Shown here: positions 1 to 8,871 of the stretch, in pieces | How the letters are laid out: the number at the start of each line of letters is the position of its first letter | Position numbering within the stretch: position 1 is the first letter of the stretch | Assembly: GCA_016711925.1 (NCBI GenBank) | Contig: JADJSA010000004.1 | Location: 1 to 64,000, forward strand | DNA: 64,000 nucleotides | Reading direction: 5' to 3' | Source of the DNA: Candidatus Methylophosphatis haderslevensis | Lineage (GTDB): Bacteria; Pseudomonadota; Gammaproteobacteria; Burkholderiales; Rhodocyclaceae | Notes under the pieces: model-generated | Database searches by the model: none | Told to the model about the DNA's origin: nothing | The model's input: the letters and a program-made list of their open reading frames with translations, nothing else | Made by a program: the position numbers and the translations under genes

Positions 1-49
1 TGTTCGTCGCGTGGTGCGCGCTGGCAGGCCTGCTTTCGGAACACCCAGG

Positions 50-74
50 GGTGCGCGTTGAATTTTACCCAGGG
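50..74 (+). repeat. IS21 left inner terminal repeat
   Basis: A 25-bp stretch starting GGTGCGCGTTG and ending TTACCCAGGG matches the reverse complement of 2577-2601 except for a few central bases. IS21 elements carry several such repeats near each end, which the transposase binds. Confidence 0.65.
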
Positions 75-247
75 GCTTTAGCTGCCCATCATAGGGCGAT
101 CTGTGGATAAGTTTAGCGTATTCACAAGGTGTGGGGCACCTCCAATCATTGCGGTTGTCTTCTTGTGACGTAATCAGAAGGTGTCTCGGTTGCGCGGGGA
201 AGCCGCAGGGCGTAGCCCGGAGCGGGATTTCCGCGCGCGGCCGCGAC

Positions 248-1042
248 TCAAATGGGCGTCTCCTCGGTGGTTGGTCTGGGGCGCTTGCTCTGGTTTCTGG
301 CCTTGATGCGCGACTTTGCCGTCGCGCTGCTATGGCGAAACCGGTAGGACTCGTTGCCCGTCTCCACGATAGCGACAGTGATGCGTCAGGCGGTCCAGCA
401 GCGCCGTCGTCATCTTCGCATCGCCAAACACGCTGGCCCACTCGCCGAAGGTCAGGTTCGTCGTGATCATCACGCTGGTGTGCCCATAGAGCTTGACAGC
501 AGGTGGAACAGCAAGGCGCCGCCGGCCGACTGAAGGGCAGATAGCCCAGCTCGTCCAGAATCACCAGGTCCATGCGCAACAGGGCAGGTCAGCTTCAGGC
601 CTTGCCGGCCGCCTTTCTTGCTCCAGTAGGTTCCACCAGATCGACCGTCGAGCAGAAGCGCACCCGCTTGCCGTGGCCGGTGATGCCGAGATGCCAAGCG
701 CTGTGGCCAGATGCGTCTTGCCCGTTCCGGTCCCACCGATGAACACGACGTTGTGGGCTGCCCGCGAAGGAGAGCCGACAGCTCCGTGATCAGGCCACGA
801 TCCACCTTCGACTGCTCGAATTCGAATCCGGCGAGATCGCGATGCACCGGAAACTTGGCGGTGTGCAACTGGTAACCGATCGAGCGTATGGCCCGATCCG
901 CGTGCTCGGTGTCCAGTAGATGCTCGATTAGCCAACGGGCGGACTGAAGCCCTGCCGAGTTGCCCTGAGCAACGAGTTCCTCCCATGCGCCGGCCATCCC
1001 ATACAGGCGCAATGCCTTGAGTTGCGCAGCGACATCACGCAT
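248..1042 (-). pseudogene. istB: istB, IS21 helper ATPase, frameshifted
   Basis: IstB is the AAA+ helper protein of IS21 transposition. The start at 1042 (MRDVAAQLKALRLYGMA) overlaps the istA stop, as in intact IS21. The N-terminal part reads in one frame to about position 760. The Walker A region (FIGGTGTGKTHLA) is in a second frame near 730-770, and the C-terminal end (VETGNESYRFRHS, stop at 248-250) is in a third. If the frames were joined the protein would be about 260 residues, the normal IstB length. At least two frame changes make it a pseudogene unless they are sequencing errors. Confidence 0.75.
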
Positions 1043-2533
1043 GGCTCATCTCCCCGCGCAGGCGGTCATAGCGCCCGGTATCGGCAATGGGCGCCTCGGC
1101 AACCTCCAGACTGGTCTCCACGCACTCCGGGCGGGGCTGCCGCCTTGAGCCGATTGAGCACATTCTCGACATGCTCGGCACTCGGGTTTCCTGACTCAGC
1201 ACCAGCCCACGGCGACCAGCACGGCCTCAAGCCCGGACTTGGGTACCGCGGCCAGCACCTTCGCCATGACGCGGTCGCCGCCTTCGCGCTTGAGCAACAA
1301 GCCGCGCAGGCGCAGCAGTGGCTCGGGCATGTCGGCAAACGGCGCGCCATTTCGAAGTGCTCCAGGTTTCTCTCGATCAGCGGGATGTAGTGCTGCCAGT
1401 CGTAGCGATCTGGTTGCGCTCGAAGCAACGCACATGGCTGGCCACCACGGCATCGTGGGCAACCAGCTCGATGCGCTCCGGGTAGATCCGAATGCTGACC
1501 ATCTGGCCTACCAGCTCACACGGTACTGAGTAGCGGTTGCGATCCTCAATGACCAAGCATGTGCTGGGACCTCGCCCAAGGTTTCCACGTAACCGTCGAA
1601 GGGCGTGACCATCGGCATCAGACTGGGTTGTTCGTGTTCGAGCATTTCGGCAATGCTCAGGTTCTCGCACTCCGTGTGGCGCAGTTCCTGCCACAGTGCC
1701 CGACAGCGCGCCAGCAGCCAGACATTGAGTTCGGCAAAGCAGCCAAATCGTTCCTGAGCAGCCTCCTGCCAAACACGCCGGCTGTCCTGCACGTTCTTCT
1801 CGACGACGCCTTTCTCCCATCCGCTGGCAACATTGCAGAAGTCGGCATCGAACAGGTAGTGCGAGGCCATGGCGGCAAAGCGCGTATTGACGATTCGCCC
1901 CTTGCCCTTCTTGACCTTGTCGACGGCGGTCTTCATGTTGTCGTAGATGCCACGACGCGGTATGCCGCCCAGCGTGGTGAAGGCCCGCGTATGCGCATCG
2001 AACAGCATCTCATGGCTCTGCGTCGGGTACGCCTGTACGACGAAAGCCCGGCTGGCACAGAGTTTCAGGTGAGAGGCCAGAATCTTGCGCCAGACGCCGC
2101 CGATTACCAGCCGTTCTTCGCTCCAGTCGAACTGGAAACGCTTCGCCCAGCCCGAATCTCAGCGGAACATAGGCTTTGGCCAGCGCCTGCCCACCGGCCT
2201 CGCGCCAGCGCCGAACAAACTCGGTGACCGGCAGTAGTCGCCGTCAAAGCCGGCAGTCTGAATCTCGCGAAACAGTTTCAGCGCGGTGCGCCGGTCGCGC
2301 TTGGGGCGGCGCCCATCAATCTCCAGGGCTTTGGTCAGATGCTCCGCGAAGGGCGCAATCTTGGTGTCCTCGGCGGGGCGCCGTCGATACACCGGTTCCG
2401 TCCCTTCCGCCGCCTTCAGCCAGCCCCTCACAGTCTTGCGCGTGAGGCCCGTACGTCTCTCTATCTCCGATAACGACAGACCATCACGGTAATACAAGCG
2501 TCGAACTCTTCCCAATTGCTTCATGGTGATCAT
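1035..2533 (-). pseudogene. istA: istA, IS21 transposase, frameshifted
   Basis: IstA is the DDE transposase of IS21 elements. The N-terminus from 2533 (MITMKQLGRVRRLYYRDG) has the expected helix-turn-helix with SLSEIERRTGLTRKTVRGW. The frame breaks near 2230. The catalytic-core part containing GGIPRRGIYDNMKTAVDKV lies in a second frame (about 2008-1510), and the C-terminal part in further frames, ending in EMSHA with the stop at 1035-1037 just inside the istB start. At least three frame changes are needed to restore a protein of about 500 residues, so this is a remnant. Confidence 0.75.
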
Positions 2534-2576
2534 CTCCTTTATCCCTGCTCAACAAATGAGCAGCGAAGGTAAATCA

Positions 2577-2601
2577 CCCTGGGTAATTTCCAACGCGCAC
2601 C
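2577..2601 (-). repeat. IS21 right inner terminal repeat
   Basis: Inverted partner of the repeat at 50-74. It lies about 45 bp outside the istA start codon, in the usual place for an IS21 right-end repeat. Confidence 0.65.
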
Positions 2602-2666
2602 ACCTTACAAAACTGGGTACTTTCGCTCGCGCATCAACACTCCACACCGACGCCGTTACGAAACGC

Positions 2667-2972
2667 CTAGCCGAGCTTTTCCAACTCGCGCTTTAGCAGC
2701 GAATCGTCCGCCGGATCCCGGCCGCGGTCGATCGATTTGATCCACTTCTGGTATCCACCCTTGAGAAACCGAAGCCCTCGCTCGGTGACATCCGCAGACG
2801 AAATCTGGAAGTCATCGGCGAGATCAAGCGCCGGATCCACCAACTGGCGCGTGGCCAAGCCGTTTTCCTGGAGGAACAACGCCAGCGTTCTGAGCTTCAC
2901 TTTCGGGTCGTGCAGAAAGCCCTTGCCGATATACCAGCCCAACTTCTCGATCACAAATGCTTTGTCGGCCAT
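2667..2972 (-). CDS. Small hypothetical protein next to SUKH gene
   Basis: I do not recognise this 101-residue soluble protein (ATG at 2972; a GTG four codons upstream at 2984 is possible). It is rich in Lys, Asp and Leu, has no signal peptide or membrane segment, and contains VIEKLGWYIGKGF and RGLRFLKGGYQKWIKS. It follows the SUKH immunity-like gene by 15 bp and closes the T6SS effector/immunity island just before the IS21 remnant. A role as another small immunity protein is inference from position and size only. Confidence 0.6.
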   Translation of the reverse strand: MADKAFVIEKLGWYIGKGFLHDPKVKLRTLALFLQENGLATRQLVDPALDLADDFQISSADVTERGLRFLKGGYQKWIKSIDRGRDPADDSLLKRELEKLG

Positions 2973-2987
2973 CGCACCCGCCACAGA

Positions 2988-3512
2988 TCACTTGTTGCCC
3001 TGCTTGAGGCCAAATTTCGCCGCAAATGCCGGATCAATTTTTGTGGAAATAACATGGGCATCATTAGTGGGTTCGCTGGGCATCGGTACGAGGTTGTCGA
3101 TGAACTCGGAGAACGACGACGCCAGCTCCGTGCATGCTTCGTTGCCAGTTGGCTGGGTCTTATCGAAGGCCTCACGTTCATGATCCCAAAAACAGACTGA
3201 ACCCTGAGGTAGGCGAAGCAAAACAAGGTTTCCGCCGGCTGCTTCCGCTATTGGGATAGCGCGTTCCGGAATCCGCCCCTTGTAGCTGGCACTGAGCTGC
3301 TGAATAGAACCCTGGATGCCGTCGATGCCGCAAAACCTGGATACCGAGACTCGGCTGTCCGAACGATATATGTTGCCCTCAGGACTGCCGCCGCCAAATT
3401 CGATCAGGAAATTGACATAGTCGGGTGGCAAGCTAACGCCAATTGACCGAGCGAATCGGCCGACGTCCGACGCGCTCGGTTTGATGAATGTTGGCTGAAT
3501 CGGAATGCCCAT
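2988..3512 (-). CDS. SMI1/KNR4 (SUKH) family protein, candidate immunity
   Basis: 174 residues from the ATG at 3512. An in-frame GTG or ATG further upstream would add about 31 residues of low-complexity sequence that do not look like the family. The core motifs LPPDYVNFLIEFGGGSPEG, then VCFWDHE and ELASSFSEFIDNL, are typical of SMI1/KNR4 (SUKH) proteins: an initial LP.dY..fl...GGG, a central acidic W or F strand, and a final SF..fl. SUKH proteins commonly neutralise nuclease toxins of polymorphic and type VI systems. It lies downstream of a probable nuclease effector but is separated from the TPR genes by 156 bp, so it may be an orphan immunity gene for a toxin no longer present. Confidence 0.75.
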   Translation of the reverse strand: MGIPIQPTFIKPSASDVGRFARSIGVSLPPDYVNFLIEFGGGSPEGNIYRSDSRVSVSRFCGIDGIQGSIQQLSASYKGRIPERAIPIAEAAGGNLVLLRLPQGSVCFWDHEREAFDKTQPTGNEACTELASSFSEFIDNLVPMPSEPTNDAHVISTKIDPAFAAKFGLKQGNK

Positions 3513-3668
3513 CGCCACCCCCCCACTACGGTTTTCGGGAGCGCCGCCACTATGAAGACACGCCGCCCCGCACCGCACGCCGGCAGATCGATCAGGTACG
3601 GGCATTTTGCCGCGGATACTGGCATCTCCCAGCCCCAGGTGCGCCGCGCACCCGAGACTGCGACTTGC

Positions 3669-4106
3669 CTATGGCAGCGAGCCTCCCGCCCGAAGCATCT
3701 TCAGGTACGCCGCCCCTTCCGGGTCGGCGTCAAAGATGTCGGTCCCGTCGAGCATGTAGGCGCGCAACAAGTATTCGTTCGCGGTCGTCGAGTTACCGAG
3801 CCGGGCTTCGGCTTGGCCCATGCGGAACAAGACGAACGGATTCGAGGTTCCGCCGGGAGCATTCATTGCGTCGAGCAGAAATTCTCTGGCCAAAGCGAAC
3901 TGCCCGTTCTGATAGTGCGCATCACCGATGGATGCGCACAACCAGAGGGTAGCATCCCAGTCAGATCTGGGTTCGGGCACGAGATCAAGCGCCTGTTGCC
4001 ACTTCTCTATCGCCAAGCCGTAGTGCTCTTGGTCGAACAGGTTGTTGCCGGCTTCCGACAGCGCCTCGATTTCTTCATACAGCTTTTGCTGCAGTTCCAT
4101 GGTCAT
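3669..4106 (-). CDS. TPR-like protein, candidate immunity to nuclease effector
   Basis: 145-residue all-helical protein with two to three TPR-like helical pairs (EAGNNLFDQEHYGLAIEKW, then IGDAHYQNGQFALAREFL, then MGQAEARLGNSTTANEYLL). No signal peptide, so it should be cytoplasmic. It lies 20 bp after a similar 138-residue TPR-like gene, and both share a LxPEP-x4-WD segment in the first third (LVPEPRSDWD here, LPEPKFGWD there), so they look like diverged tandem copies. Small TPR proteins of this kind often follow GH-E/HNH toxins as immunity proteins. The role is inferred from context. ATG at 4106; an ATG two codons later is equally possible. Confidence 0.7.
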   Translation of the reverse strand: MTMELQQKLYEEIEALSEAGNNLFDQEHYGLAIEKWQQALDLVPEPRSDWDATLWLCASIGDAHYQNGQFALAREFLLDAMNAPGGTSNPFVLFRMGQAEARLGNSTTANEYLLRAYMLDGTDIFDADPEGAAYLKMLRAGGSLP

Positions 4107-4125
4107 TTCGGCCAGTGGCTAAACG

Positions 4126-4542
4126 CTACTTCGCGATCGCCTTGCGGTATTTTTCGGGCTCTTCCCGAAAGCAGCGCCCTTTGGAAATCCGGTTGGCCTC
4201 GCCCAGCCAGCGTCGTGCGTTTTCCATGTCGCCCATTTCGTAGTAGATGGTGCCGAGGACGAAACGCGGCCGGTCTTCGTATTCCAGCACCGTATCGGAC
4301 GCAAAAAGTGCGTGCATCAAGGCAATACCATCGGCGAAACGCCCCGAGTCCCGATACATCAGGGCCAAGGCATGCACATAGCTTTGGCTGACGTCCCAGC
4401 CAAATTTCGGCTCAGGCAAACGGTCCCAAGCTTTTTCGCCAAGTTTGACGGCGACATCAATGTCTCCCTCACGTAACCGCTGCTTTGCCGAACGAAATGC
4501 CAGATCGATTTCATCGCGCAAGGAAATGTCCAAGTCCTGCAT
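4126..4542 (-). CDS. TPR-like protein, candidate immunity to nuclease effector
   Basis: 138 residues, all-helical, cytoplasmic. TPR-like helical pairs include LREGDIDVAVKLGEKAWDRL, YVHALALMYRDSGRFADGIA and LGTIYYEMGDMENARRWLGE. It starts 15 bp downstream of the probable nuclease effector (4558-5436) and is therefore the best candidate for its cognate immunity protein. The paralogue at 3669-4106 would be a duplicate or one for a related toxin. No catalytic residues are apparent. Confidence 0.7.
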   Translation of the reverse strand: MQDLDISLRDEIDLAFRSAKQRLREGDIDVAVKLGEKAWDRLPEPKFGWDVSQSYVHALALMYRDSGRFADGIALMHALFASDTVLEYEDRPRFVLGTIYYEMGDMENARRWLGEANRISKGRCFREEPEKYRKAIAK

Positions 4543-4557
4543 AGTGTGCGTTCCTTC

Positions 4558-5436
4558 CTACTGCAGAGGCGGCAAGTAGCGATCTGGGAGTTGGGCTCCT
4601 TTCGACCGGTTGATGCTGTACAGGTCAAGCGTATAGTTTTTTGAATCCAGCATCCAGTCCCGGACTTCCGGGGATTTCGCACCGTACTGTCGTCCTGTTT
4701 CGTTCCACCATTTCACTGCGTCAGTCCGATGCGCCATATCTGCGTCCTTGAGCGGGTACCAACGATCGTTTGAGGCTTTGAATTCCGGCCCATCGGGACC
4801 GTCGCGCAGCTTTCCTTCCTTGCGCATCCGATCCTGGACTTCCTTACCGGTTCGCGACTCTTTGCCCGGCGTCCTGCCGAGGTACGCTTCGCGTAGCGAC
4901 TTCGGTTTCTTGACGTGTCCGCCGCTGCCCGCATTGTCGATGGGCTTTGTTGGCTTGATTGCCTCCGCGGCCTTCTCTCCCTTCTTGACAACGCCGAGTG
5001 CTTCGCCGCCTTTCTTGAGGATCTTCGCCCCTTTTCCTAGTGGTATCAACTCCCAGGCGGCAGTGGGCATGAACACTTCGTTCAACGCCTTGCCTACCGC
5101 ACCGAGCACCATCGCAGGCTGGCTGAAGCCGGCTTTCTCCACTGACTTGTCAATGAAGTCGTCGATGCCTTCCTTGATGCCTTCCAGGAAAGTCTTCTCC
5201 GTCGGCTGTTCGGGCTTGACCGGCGGCTTGCTCGTCGAGCCACTGCGGTTTGGCTCGGTCTGCGGTGTCACCTGCCCCAGCGTATTGGCCTTTGGCCCCG
5301 GGGCGGGGCGGTTGTTGGGTTTGACCGAGCCTTCCGTTACCAGCAGGACACGGCGTCCGTCCTTGTCCGTGTAGGTTTCGACGGTGGCTGGCCCGCGGGG
5401 CAAACGAAGCTTGTCGCTCACGGGAGCGTCCGACAC
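4558..5436 (-). CDS. Probable T6SS nuclease effector, GH-E/HNH-like C-terminus
   Basis: 292 residues from a GTG at 5436. The N-terminal 90 residues are Pro/Lys-rich and disordered, with no PAAR or Rhs domain. A helical middle part (about 85-165) contains a Gly/Lys-rich stretch. The last 110 residues hold a compact domain with DRWYPLKDADMAHRTDAVKW, then VRDWMLDSKNYTLDLYSINR and SKGAQ. An AH or GH dyad, a WW-x-E-x-G-x-G segment and a final NY.Ld..s.NRSKG block are the marks of the HNH/Endonuclease VII GH-E toxin domain, so DNA is the likely target. It sits in a VgrG/DUF2169 island and is followed by two TPR-like candidate immunity genes. It lacks its own PAAR, so loading onto VgrG would need an adaptor. 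Confidence 0.7.
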   Translation of the reverse strand: MSDAPVSDKLRLPRGPATVETYTDKDGRRVLLVTEGSVKPNNRPAPGPKANTLGQVTPQTEPNRSGSTSKPPVKPEQPTEKTFLEGIKEGIDDFIDKSVEKAGFSQPAMVLGAVGKALNEVFMPTAAWELIPLGKGAKILKKGGEALGVVKKGEKAAEAIKPTKPIDNAGSGGHVKKPKSLREAYLGRTPGKESRTGKEVQDRMRKEGKLRDGPDGPEFKASNDRWYPLKDADMAHRTDAVKWWNETGRQYGAKSPEVRDWMLDSKNYTLDLYSINRSKGAQLPDRYLPPLQ

Positions 5437-5589
5437 ATACGAATGCCTTTGTGCTCACCGGCGAAGTGCCGTGCGGTCACTACGCAAACCGCCCTACGGT
5501 TTGGCTTGCTGCGTCATTTCGGGCAACGTGCTTCAAGTGCGTTCGTCGCGCACGCATCAGCACGCTGCCTTTCGCGGCTGCGGGCATTT

Positions 5590-6417
5590 TCATTTCGCTT
5601 TGCCCGGCGGCACGGCCGGCTTGAGGCCTTGCGTGCGCATGCGATCGCGCACGACTTCGGGTGGGTCAGCCGGAAACTTGGCGCCTTTCTGGATCATCAG
5701 GTCCCGCAGTTGCTCGAATTTCGTGCGCAGGGGGCCGGGTTGCTGGCCATCGATCGATAGCTGCACCGCCCACGATACCGAAGCTCCGTTTGATTTGTGA
5801 GCTGCAATGTCGGCGCCGATCTGTACGAGATATAGACCAACTTCGACGTGATTCACATTGATAGCGCTGTGCAGTGCTGTCCCACCGATACTGTCCCGCC
5901 TATTGACATTCGCCCCACGACTGACGAGGAGTTTCACGTGCTCGATTGAGCCGCCTGCACCCGCTGCCCGCTGGATGAGTGGGGTTCTGTCGCTGTCCTG
6001 AAAGTCAACGGACAAACCACCATCAAGCAGTGCAGTCAGGTACCGCAGATCCTTGCTGTACATGGCATGGTCGATCACACTGCCGATGCCGTCAATGATG
6101 TTCTCATCGGGCCTCGCCCCCAGCCGCACAAGCTCCGAGATCGATGCGAACTTGTCGTTCATGACAGCGTAGATCAGCAGCGTCATGTCCTGGCGAGCCT
6201 TGGCATTGAGGTCGACGCCGCGTGCGAGGACACGAATCTCCGTCTGGTCTTCGCGGTCAATCGCCCGTGCCAACTCCAGTTCTCGCCCGGCGAAGAAATC
6301 GGTCGGGGGGTAGTATTTCTTCATGGGTTTTGCCTGCCCGTTCGCGCAGCCGGACAACGCCAACCCGAGTATCGCTGCGCACAGGATGCGCAGCCACCGC
6401 CGTCGATTCCCGTCCAT
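5590..6417 (-). CDS. Ankyrin-repeat lipoprotein, candidate immunity to the adjacent lipase effector
   Basis: 275 residues from the ATG at 6417 (MDGNRRRWLRIL). An ATG 24 bp upstream would place eight acidic residues before the signal peptide and is less likely. Signal peptide with lipobox LALSGC, so a lipid-anchored envelope protein. Residues about 50-230 form roughly five ankyrin-type repeats (for example DMTLLIYAVMNDKFASISEL, and GGTALHSAINVNHVEVGLYL). The gene starts 7 bp after the stop of the PAAR-like/lipase effector. A periplasmic ankyrin protein paired with a T6SS lipase fits an immunity protein acting where the lipase attacks membranes. The sequence supports location and fold; the pairing is inferred from linkage. 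Confidence 0.75.
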   Translation of the reverse strand: MDGNRRRWLRILCAAILGLALSGCANGQAKPMKKYYPPTDFFAGRELELARAIDREDQTEIRVLARGVDLNAKARQDMTLLIYAVMNDKFASISELVRLGARPDENIIDGIGSVIDHAMYSKDLRYLTALLDGGLSVDFQDSDRTPLIQRAAGAGGSIEHVKLLVSRGANVNRRDSIGGTALHSAINVNHVEVGLYLVQIGADIAAHKSNGASVSWAVQLSIDGQQPGPLRTKFEQLRDLMIQKGAKFPADPPEVVRDRMRTQGLKPAVPPGKAK

Positions 6418-6424
6418 GGTTTCC

Positions 6425-7765
6425 TCATCCGCATCCGACACCTGTCTGACTGCTCAGCACCGCTTGGTCTGCGCTCTTCTGGCCTTCGATGCCATCGATC
6501 ACCTGTCCCATGCCGTGGCGATCGACCGGGTTGAGACCCTTGCCCGGAAGATCGAAAACCTTACCTACGACATCGGGCATGGCCGCCGCCAGACCAATCT
6601 TGCCCAAGGCGCCGATCACGGCGCCGACCGGGCCACCGAGCAGCGCGCCGACGCCGGCCGCGCCAAGCGTACTCTTGAAGCCCTGCGCCTGCAGCCCGTC
6701 GAGAATCTCGTTGTCGACGCGGTACGCCTGAACGTTCTCGGTCTTCGGAACAATCGGCTTGCCTCCGTAGTGGGCGACGGTATTCGGATTGAGGCCCGCG
6801 CTGTTGAAGGTGGTCGCCGGCAAACCGCTCGCGCGCGAAGTAGCCGAGGCCATGCCACCACCAAGGGAATGGCCGACGATTTCTACATCGGCGCCGAACT
6901 CTTTCAGGGATTTCCCAATCCCGACCGCGTTCTCGTAATACGGGGACTTCATATCGAGTCCCTGTGCAACGTTATTCTTCCAGTCTTGCATACTGCTCGG
7001 CACCGTTCCCTTGAAGACAACTTGCGATTTCATGTCGCGTCCGAAGACGGCGGGGTCGGGCTCATAGACTTGGGCACGAAACTCGGATCCCGCCTTCTCA
7101 AGGTCCTTCGGCTTAAGCCCGTACTCCGCCAGCCTCTCCGGATCCTTGCTGACATTTTTCCACCCCTCGGGCGGACCCTTGGCAGGGTCATAGACGTTCT
7201 CTGCCAGGCGCGCCTGTTCCACCGCCCGGTTGTTGCGCTCGAAGCGCTCGCTCGCACTGGCCAGCTTGTCCCGCTCGGCACCGGGCGGCATGGCGCCCAA
7301 CTTGTCCTTGGCGACGGCAATCTGCTGCTGGCGGCAGCGCCAGCGCTCGGCCTTGGTTTGGTGCTTCGGGTCGGCCGCTGCGGCAGCGACCTCCCCGCCC
7401 CCACCACCGGGCGGTTTGGTGTTCATCCACATCAAGTCGCCGGTACGCACGATGGGTTTGCCGTTCACATAGACGCTGCGGCTCTTGTCGATGCTGTGAC
7501 TGATCTTGACGTGGGTCTTCGATATGACGCCCTTTCCGCCTCCGGGTTCGTCACCCTTGACCCTGTCGACATAGCTTTCGTTGTGCAGGAACGCCGGTTC
7601 ACCGCGGAAGAACACGTTGGGCGAGCATTGCGCACTCTGGTCCATCGTGTGGGTGATCGGGTAGGGAATCGGCTTGCCCTTCTTGCCCGGCGTTATGCAG
7701 ACATCAGGCAACATGCTCACCAGCCGGAAGCGTTTGTCTTTCGCCGTTGCGGCTTCGTCTGCCAT
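6425..7765 (-). CDS. T6SS PAAR-like (DUF4150) and lipase effector
   Basis: 446 residues. Residues 1-120 form a PAAR-like DUF4150 domain (DVCITPGKKGKPIPYPITHT, many Gly and short strands, then VNGKPIVRTGDLMWMN) that would cap the VgrG spike. A Gly-rich linker at 119-125 precedes a helical region. Residues about 230-330 form an alpha/beta-hydrolase core with the nucleophile elbow GHSLGGG (298-304, Ser300) and a following TTFNSAGLNP, as in T6SS lipases (Tle type) that hydrolyse phospholipids of the target cell. The C-terminal part has a Gly/Ala-rich hydrophobic segment. The gene is packed between DUF2169 and the ankyrin lipoprotein with gaps of 1 and 7 bp, so the four form one transcription unit behind vgrG. 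Confidence 0.82.
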   Translation of the reverse strand: MADEAATAKDKRFRLVSMLPDVCITPGKKGKPIPYPITHTMDQSAQCSPNVFFRGEPAFLHNESYVDRVKGDEPGGGKGVISKTHVKISHSIDKSRSVYVNGKPIVRTGDLMWMNTKPPGGGGGEVAAAAADPKHQTKAERWRCRQQQIAVAKDKLGAMPPGAERDKLASASERFERNNRAVEQARLAENVYDPAKGPPEGWKNVSKDPERLAEYGLKPKDLEKAGSEFRAQVYEPDPAVFGRDMKSQVVFKGTVPSSMQDWKNNVAQGLDMKSPYYENAVGIGKSLKEFGADVEIVGHSLGGGMASATSRASGLPATTFNSAGLNPNTVAHYGGKPIVPKTENVQAYRVDNEILDGLQAQGFKSTLGAAGVGALLGGPVGAVIGALGKIGLAAAMPDVVGKVFDLPGKGLNPVDRHGMGQVIDGIEGQKSADQAVLSSQTGVGCG

Positions 7766-7766
7766 T

Positions 7767-8870
7767 TCAGAGCGCGTCCTTGCGGCAGAGTTCGAGCACG
7801 CGCACGTCGGCCCCGGCCGATACGGTCATGCGATGCACACAGGTCAGCGTGAGCGCCTGCATGTCAAAGATCAGGGTGTCCAAGTGCATGGCCCGCGGCA
7901 GGATCGGCCCGGCATCCAGGCGCACCAATGCATAGGGCGGGTGCTTGGGCAGCCGAAACCGCACCTCTCCGCCCTCGTGCAGCCCGATTAGCACGACCTG
8001 CTCGCCGCCTGCGGGGTAGTCGATGTGCTGATCTTGCGGGGCGCAGTTCCAGTAGCGAAAGTCGAAGTCCAGCGGCAGGCGCGGCCAGCGGGTCTGCTTC
8101 CATGCCTCGTCGTAGGTGCCGGCCAGTTCGGCGCGCGGGCTCCACCAGCGGCCGATCGCGCCAAGACCCGCCACCGGGTAGCGCTGGGCGTTGGCCGCCT
8201 TTTCATCGAATGGCTGGCCGAAGAGTTCGATCTGCGGCGCATCGACATCGGCAACCCTGCTCTTCTTGAGCCACGCTTTGTCGGCAAAGCCGCAGCCGAT
8301 CGGGTTGCGTTCTTCGCGCACAAGAAGCTGTGCGTCGTCCTCCGGTACGTCGCGCGGCCACTGGCAGGTGCCGCCCCAGGCGCGCTCGTAGCGGATCGGC
8401 ACCTGCGTCACCGGCTCGGGGTCGGCGAGCTTCCAGCCCAGGCGGGTGCGCTCGAGCAGCCGCGGGCCAGTCACCGTGAGGCGCTTTTGCCATTGGCCGA
8501 TGCGCACCCCGACCGGCCAGCGGGCGCTGGCTTTGCCCTCGGGTGGATAGGCCACGGCATGAGCGAACAGGATGTCGCATTTGGGCTTGTAGGGTGCGTA
8601 GTCGCTCTCTTCGATCAGGCTCGAGCGGTTGATGGCGCCGTAGTAGCGGTCAGTCTCGGCGAGCGGGGTCTGCGCCTCGGCCAGCAGCAGCAGGCCTTCG
8701 TCGTCGGCCTGCTGCATGTCGTAGGTGAGTCGGGCGACCATGACGTGGAAGATCTGGTCGTTGACATCCATCATCTGGAAGTACTGGCTCGGAAAGCGCG
8801 TGTGGTTGCGCACCTCGGGCAAGGGTGCGCCGCGCACCGGCGCGTCAAGCAGGTTGTCGGGGCCGTTCAT
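7767..8870 (-). CDS. DUF2169 T6SS adaptor protein
   Basis: 367 residues, no signal peptide. The start (PEVRNHTRFPSQYFQMMD), the central YERAWGGTCQWP and NPIGCGF blocks and the late LPLDFDFRYWNCAPQDQH stretch are typical of DUF2169 proteins, which sit between vgrG and DUF4150 effector genes and act as chaperone/adaptors to load PAAR-like effectors onto the spike. Starts 1 bp after the vgrG stop and ends 1 bp before the DUF4150-lipase start, so translation is probably coupled. Confidence 0.82.
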   Translation of the reverse strand: MNGPDNLLDAPVRGAPLPEVRNHTRFPSQYFQMMDVNDQIFHVMVARLTYDMQQADDEGLLLLAEAQTPLAETDRYYGAINRSSLIEESDYAPYKPKCDILFAHAVAYPPEGKASARWPVGVRIGQWQKRLTVTGPRLLERTRLGWKLADPEPVTQVPIRYERAWGGTCQWPRDVPEDDAQLLVREERNPIGCGFADKAWLKKSRVADVDAPQIELFGQPFDEKAANAQRYPVAGLGAIGRWWSPRAELAGTYDEAWKQTRWPRLPLDFDFRYWNCAPQDQHIDYPAGGEQVVLIGLHEGGEVRFRLPKHPPYALVRLDAGPILPRAMHLDTLIFDMQALTLTCVHRMTVSAGADVRVLELCRKDAL

Positions 8871-8871
8871 G

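Larger units (their letters stand above)
1..2639 (-). mobile_element. Decayed IS21-family insertion sequence
   Basis: A two-gene unit (istA then istB on the minus strand, overlapping by a few bases) is bounded by related inverted repeats at 50-74 and 2577-2601. The outer right tip, read inward on the minus strand, begins TGTTGATGCGCG near 2639, and the window begins TGTTCGTCGCG, so the left tip may coincide with position 1. About 2.6 kb is within the IS21 size range. Both genes carry several frameshifts, so the element should not be able to move by itself. Multiple short ACCCAG-type repeats near each end are usual for IS21 ends. The target duplication cannot be checked because the left flank is outside the window. 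Confidence 0.75.

Noticed and set aside
131..466. Short plus-strand open frame at the left end
   Set aside because: Lies within the IS21 end and the istB remnant, with Arg/Ser-rich random composition.
5485..5503. Hairpin CAAACCG / CGGTTTG between the ankyrin and nuclease-effector genes
   Set aside because: 7-bp stem without a T-run; may weaken read-through but does not qualify as a terminator by sequence.
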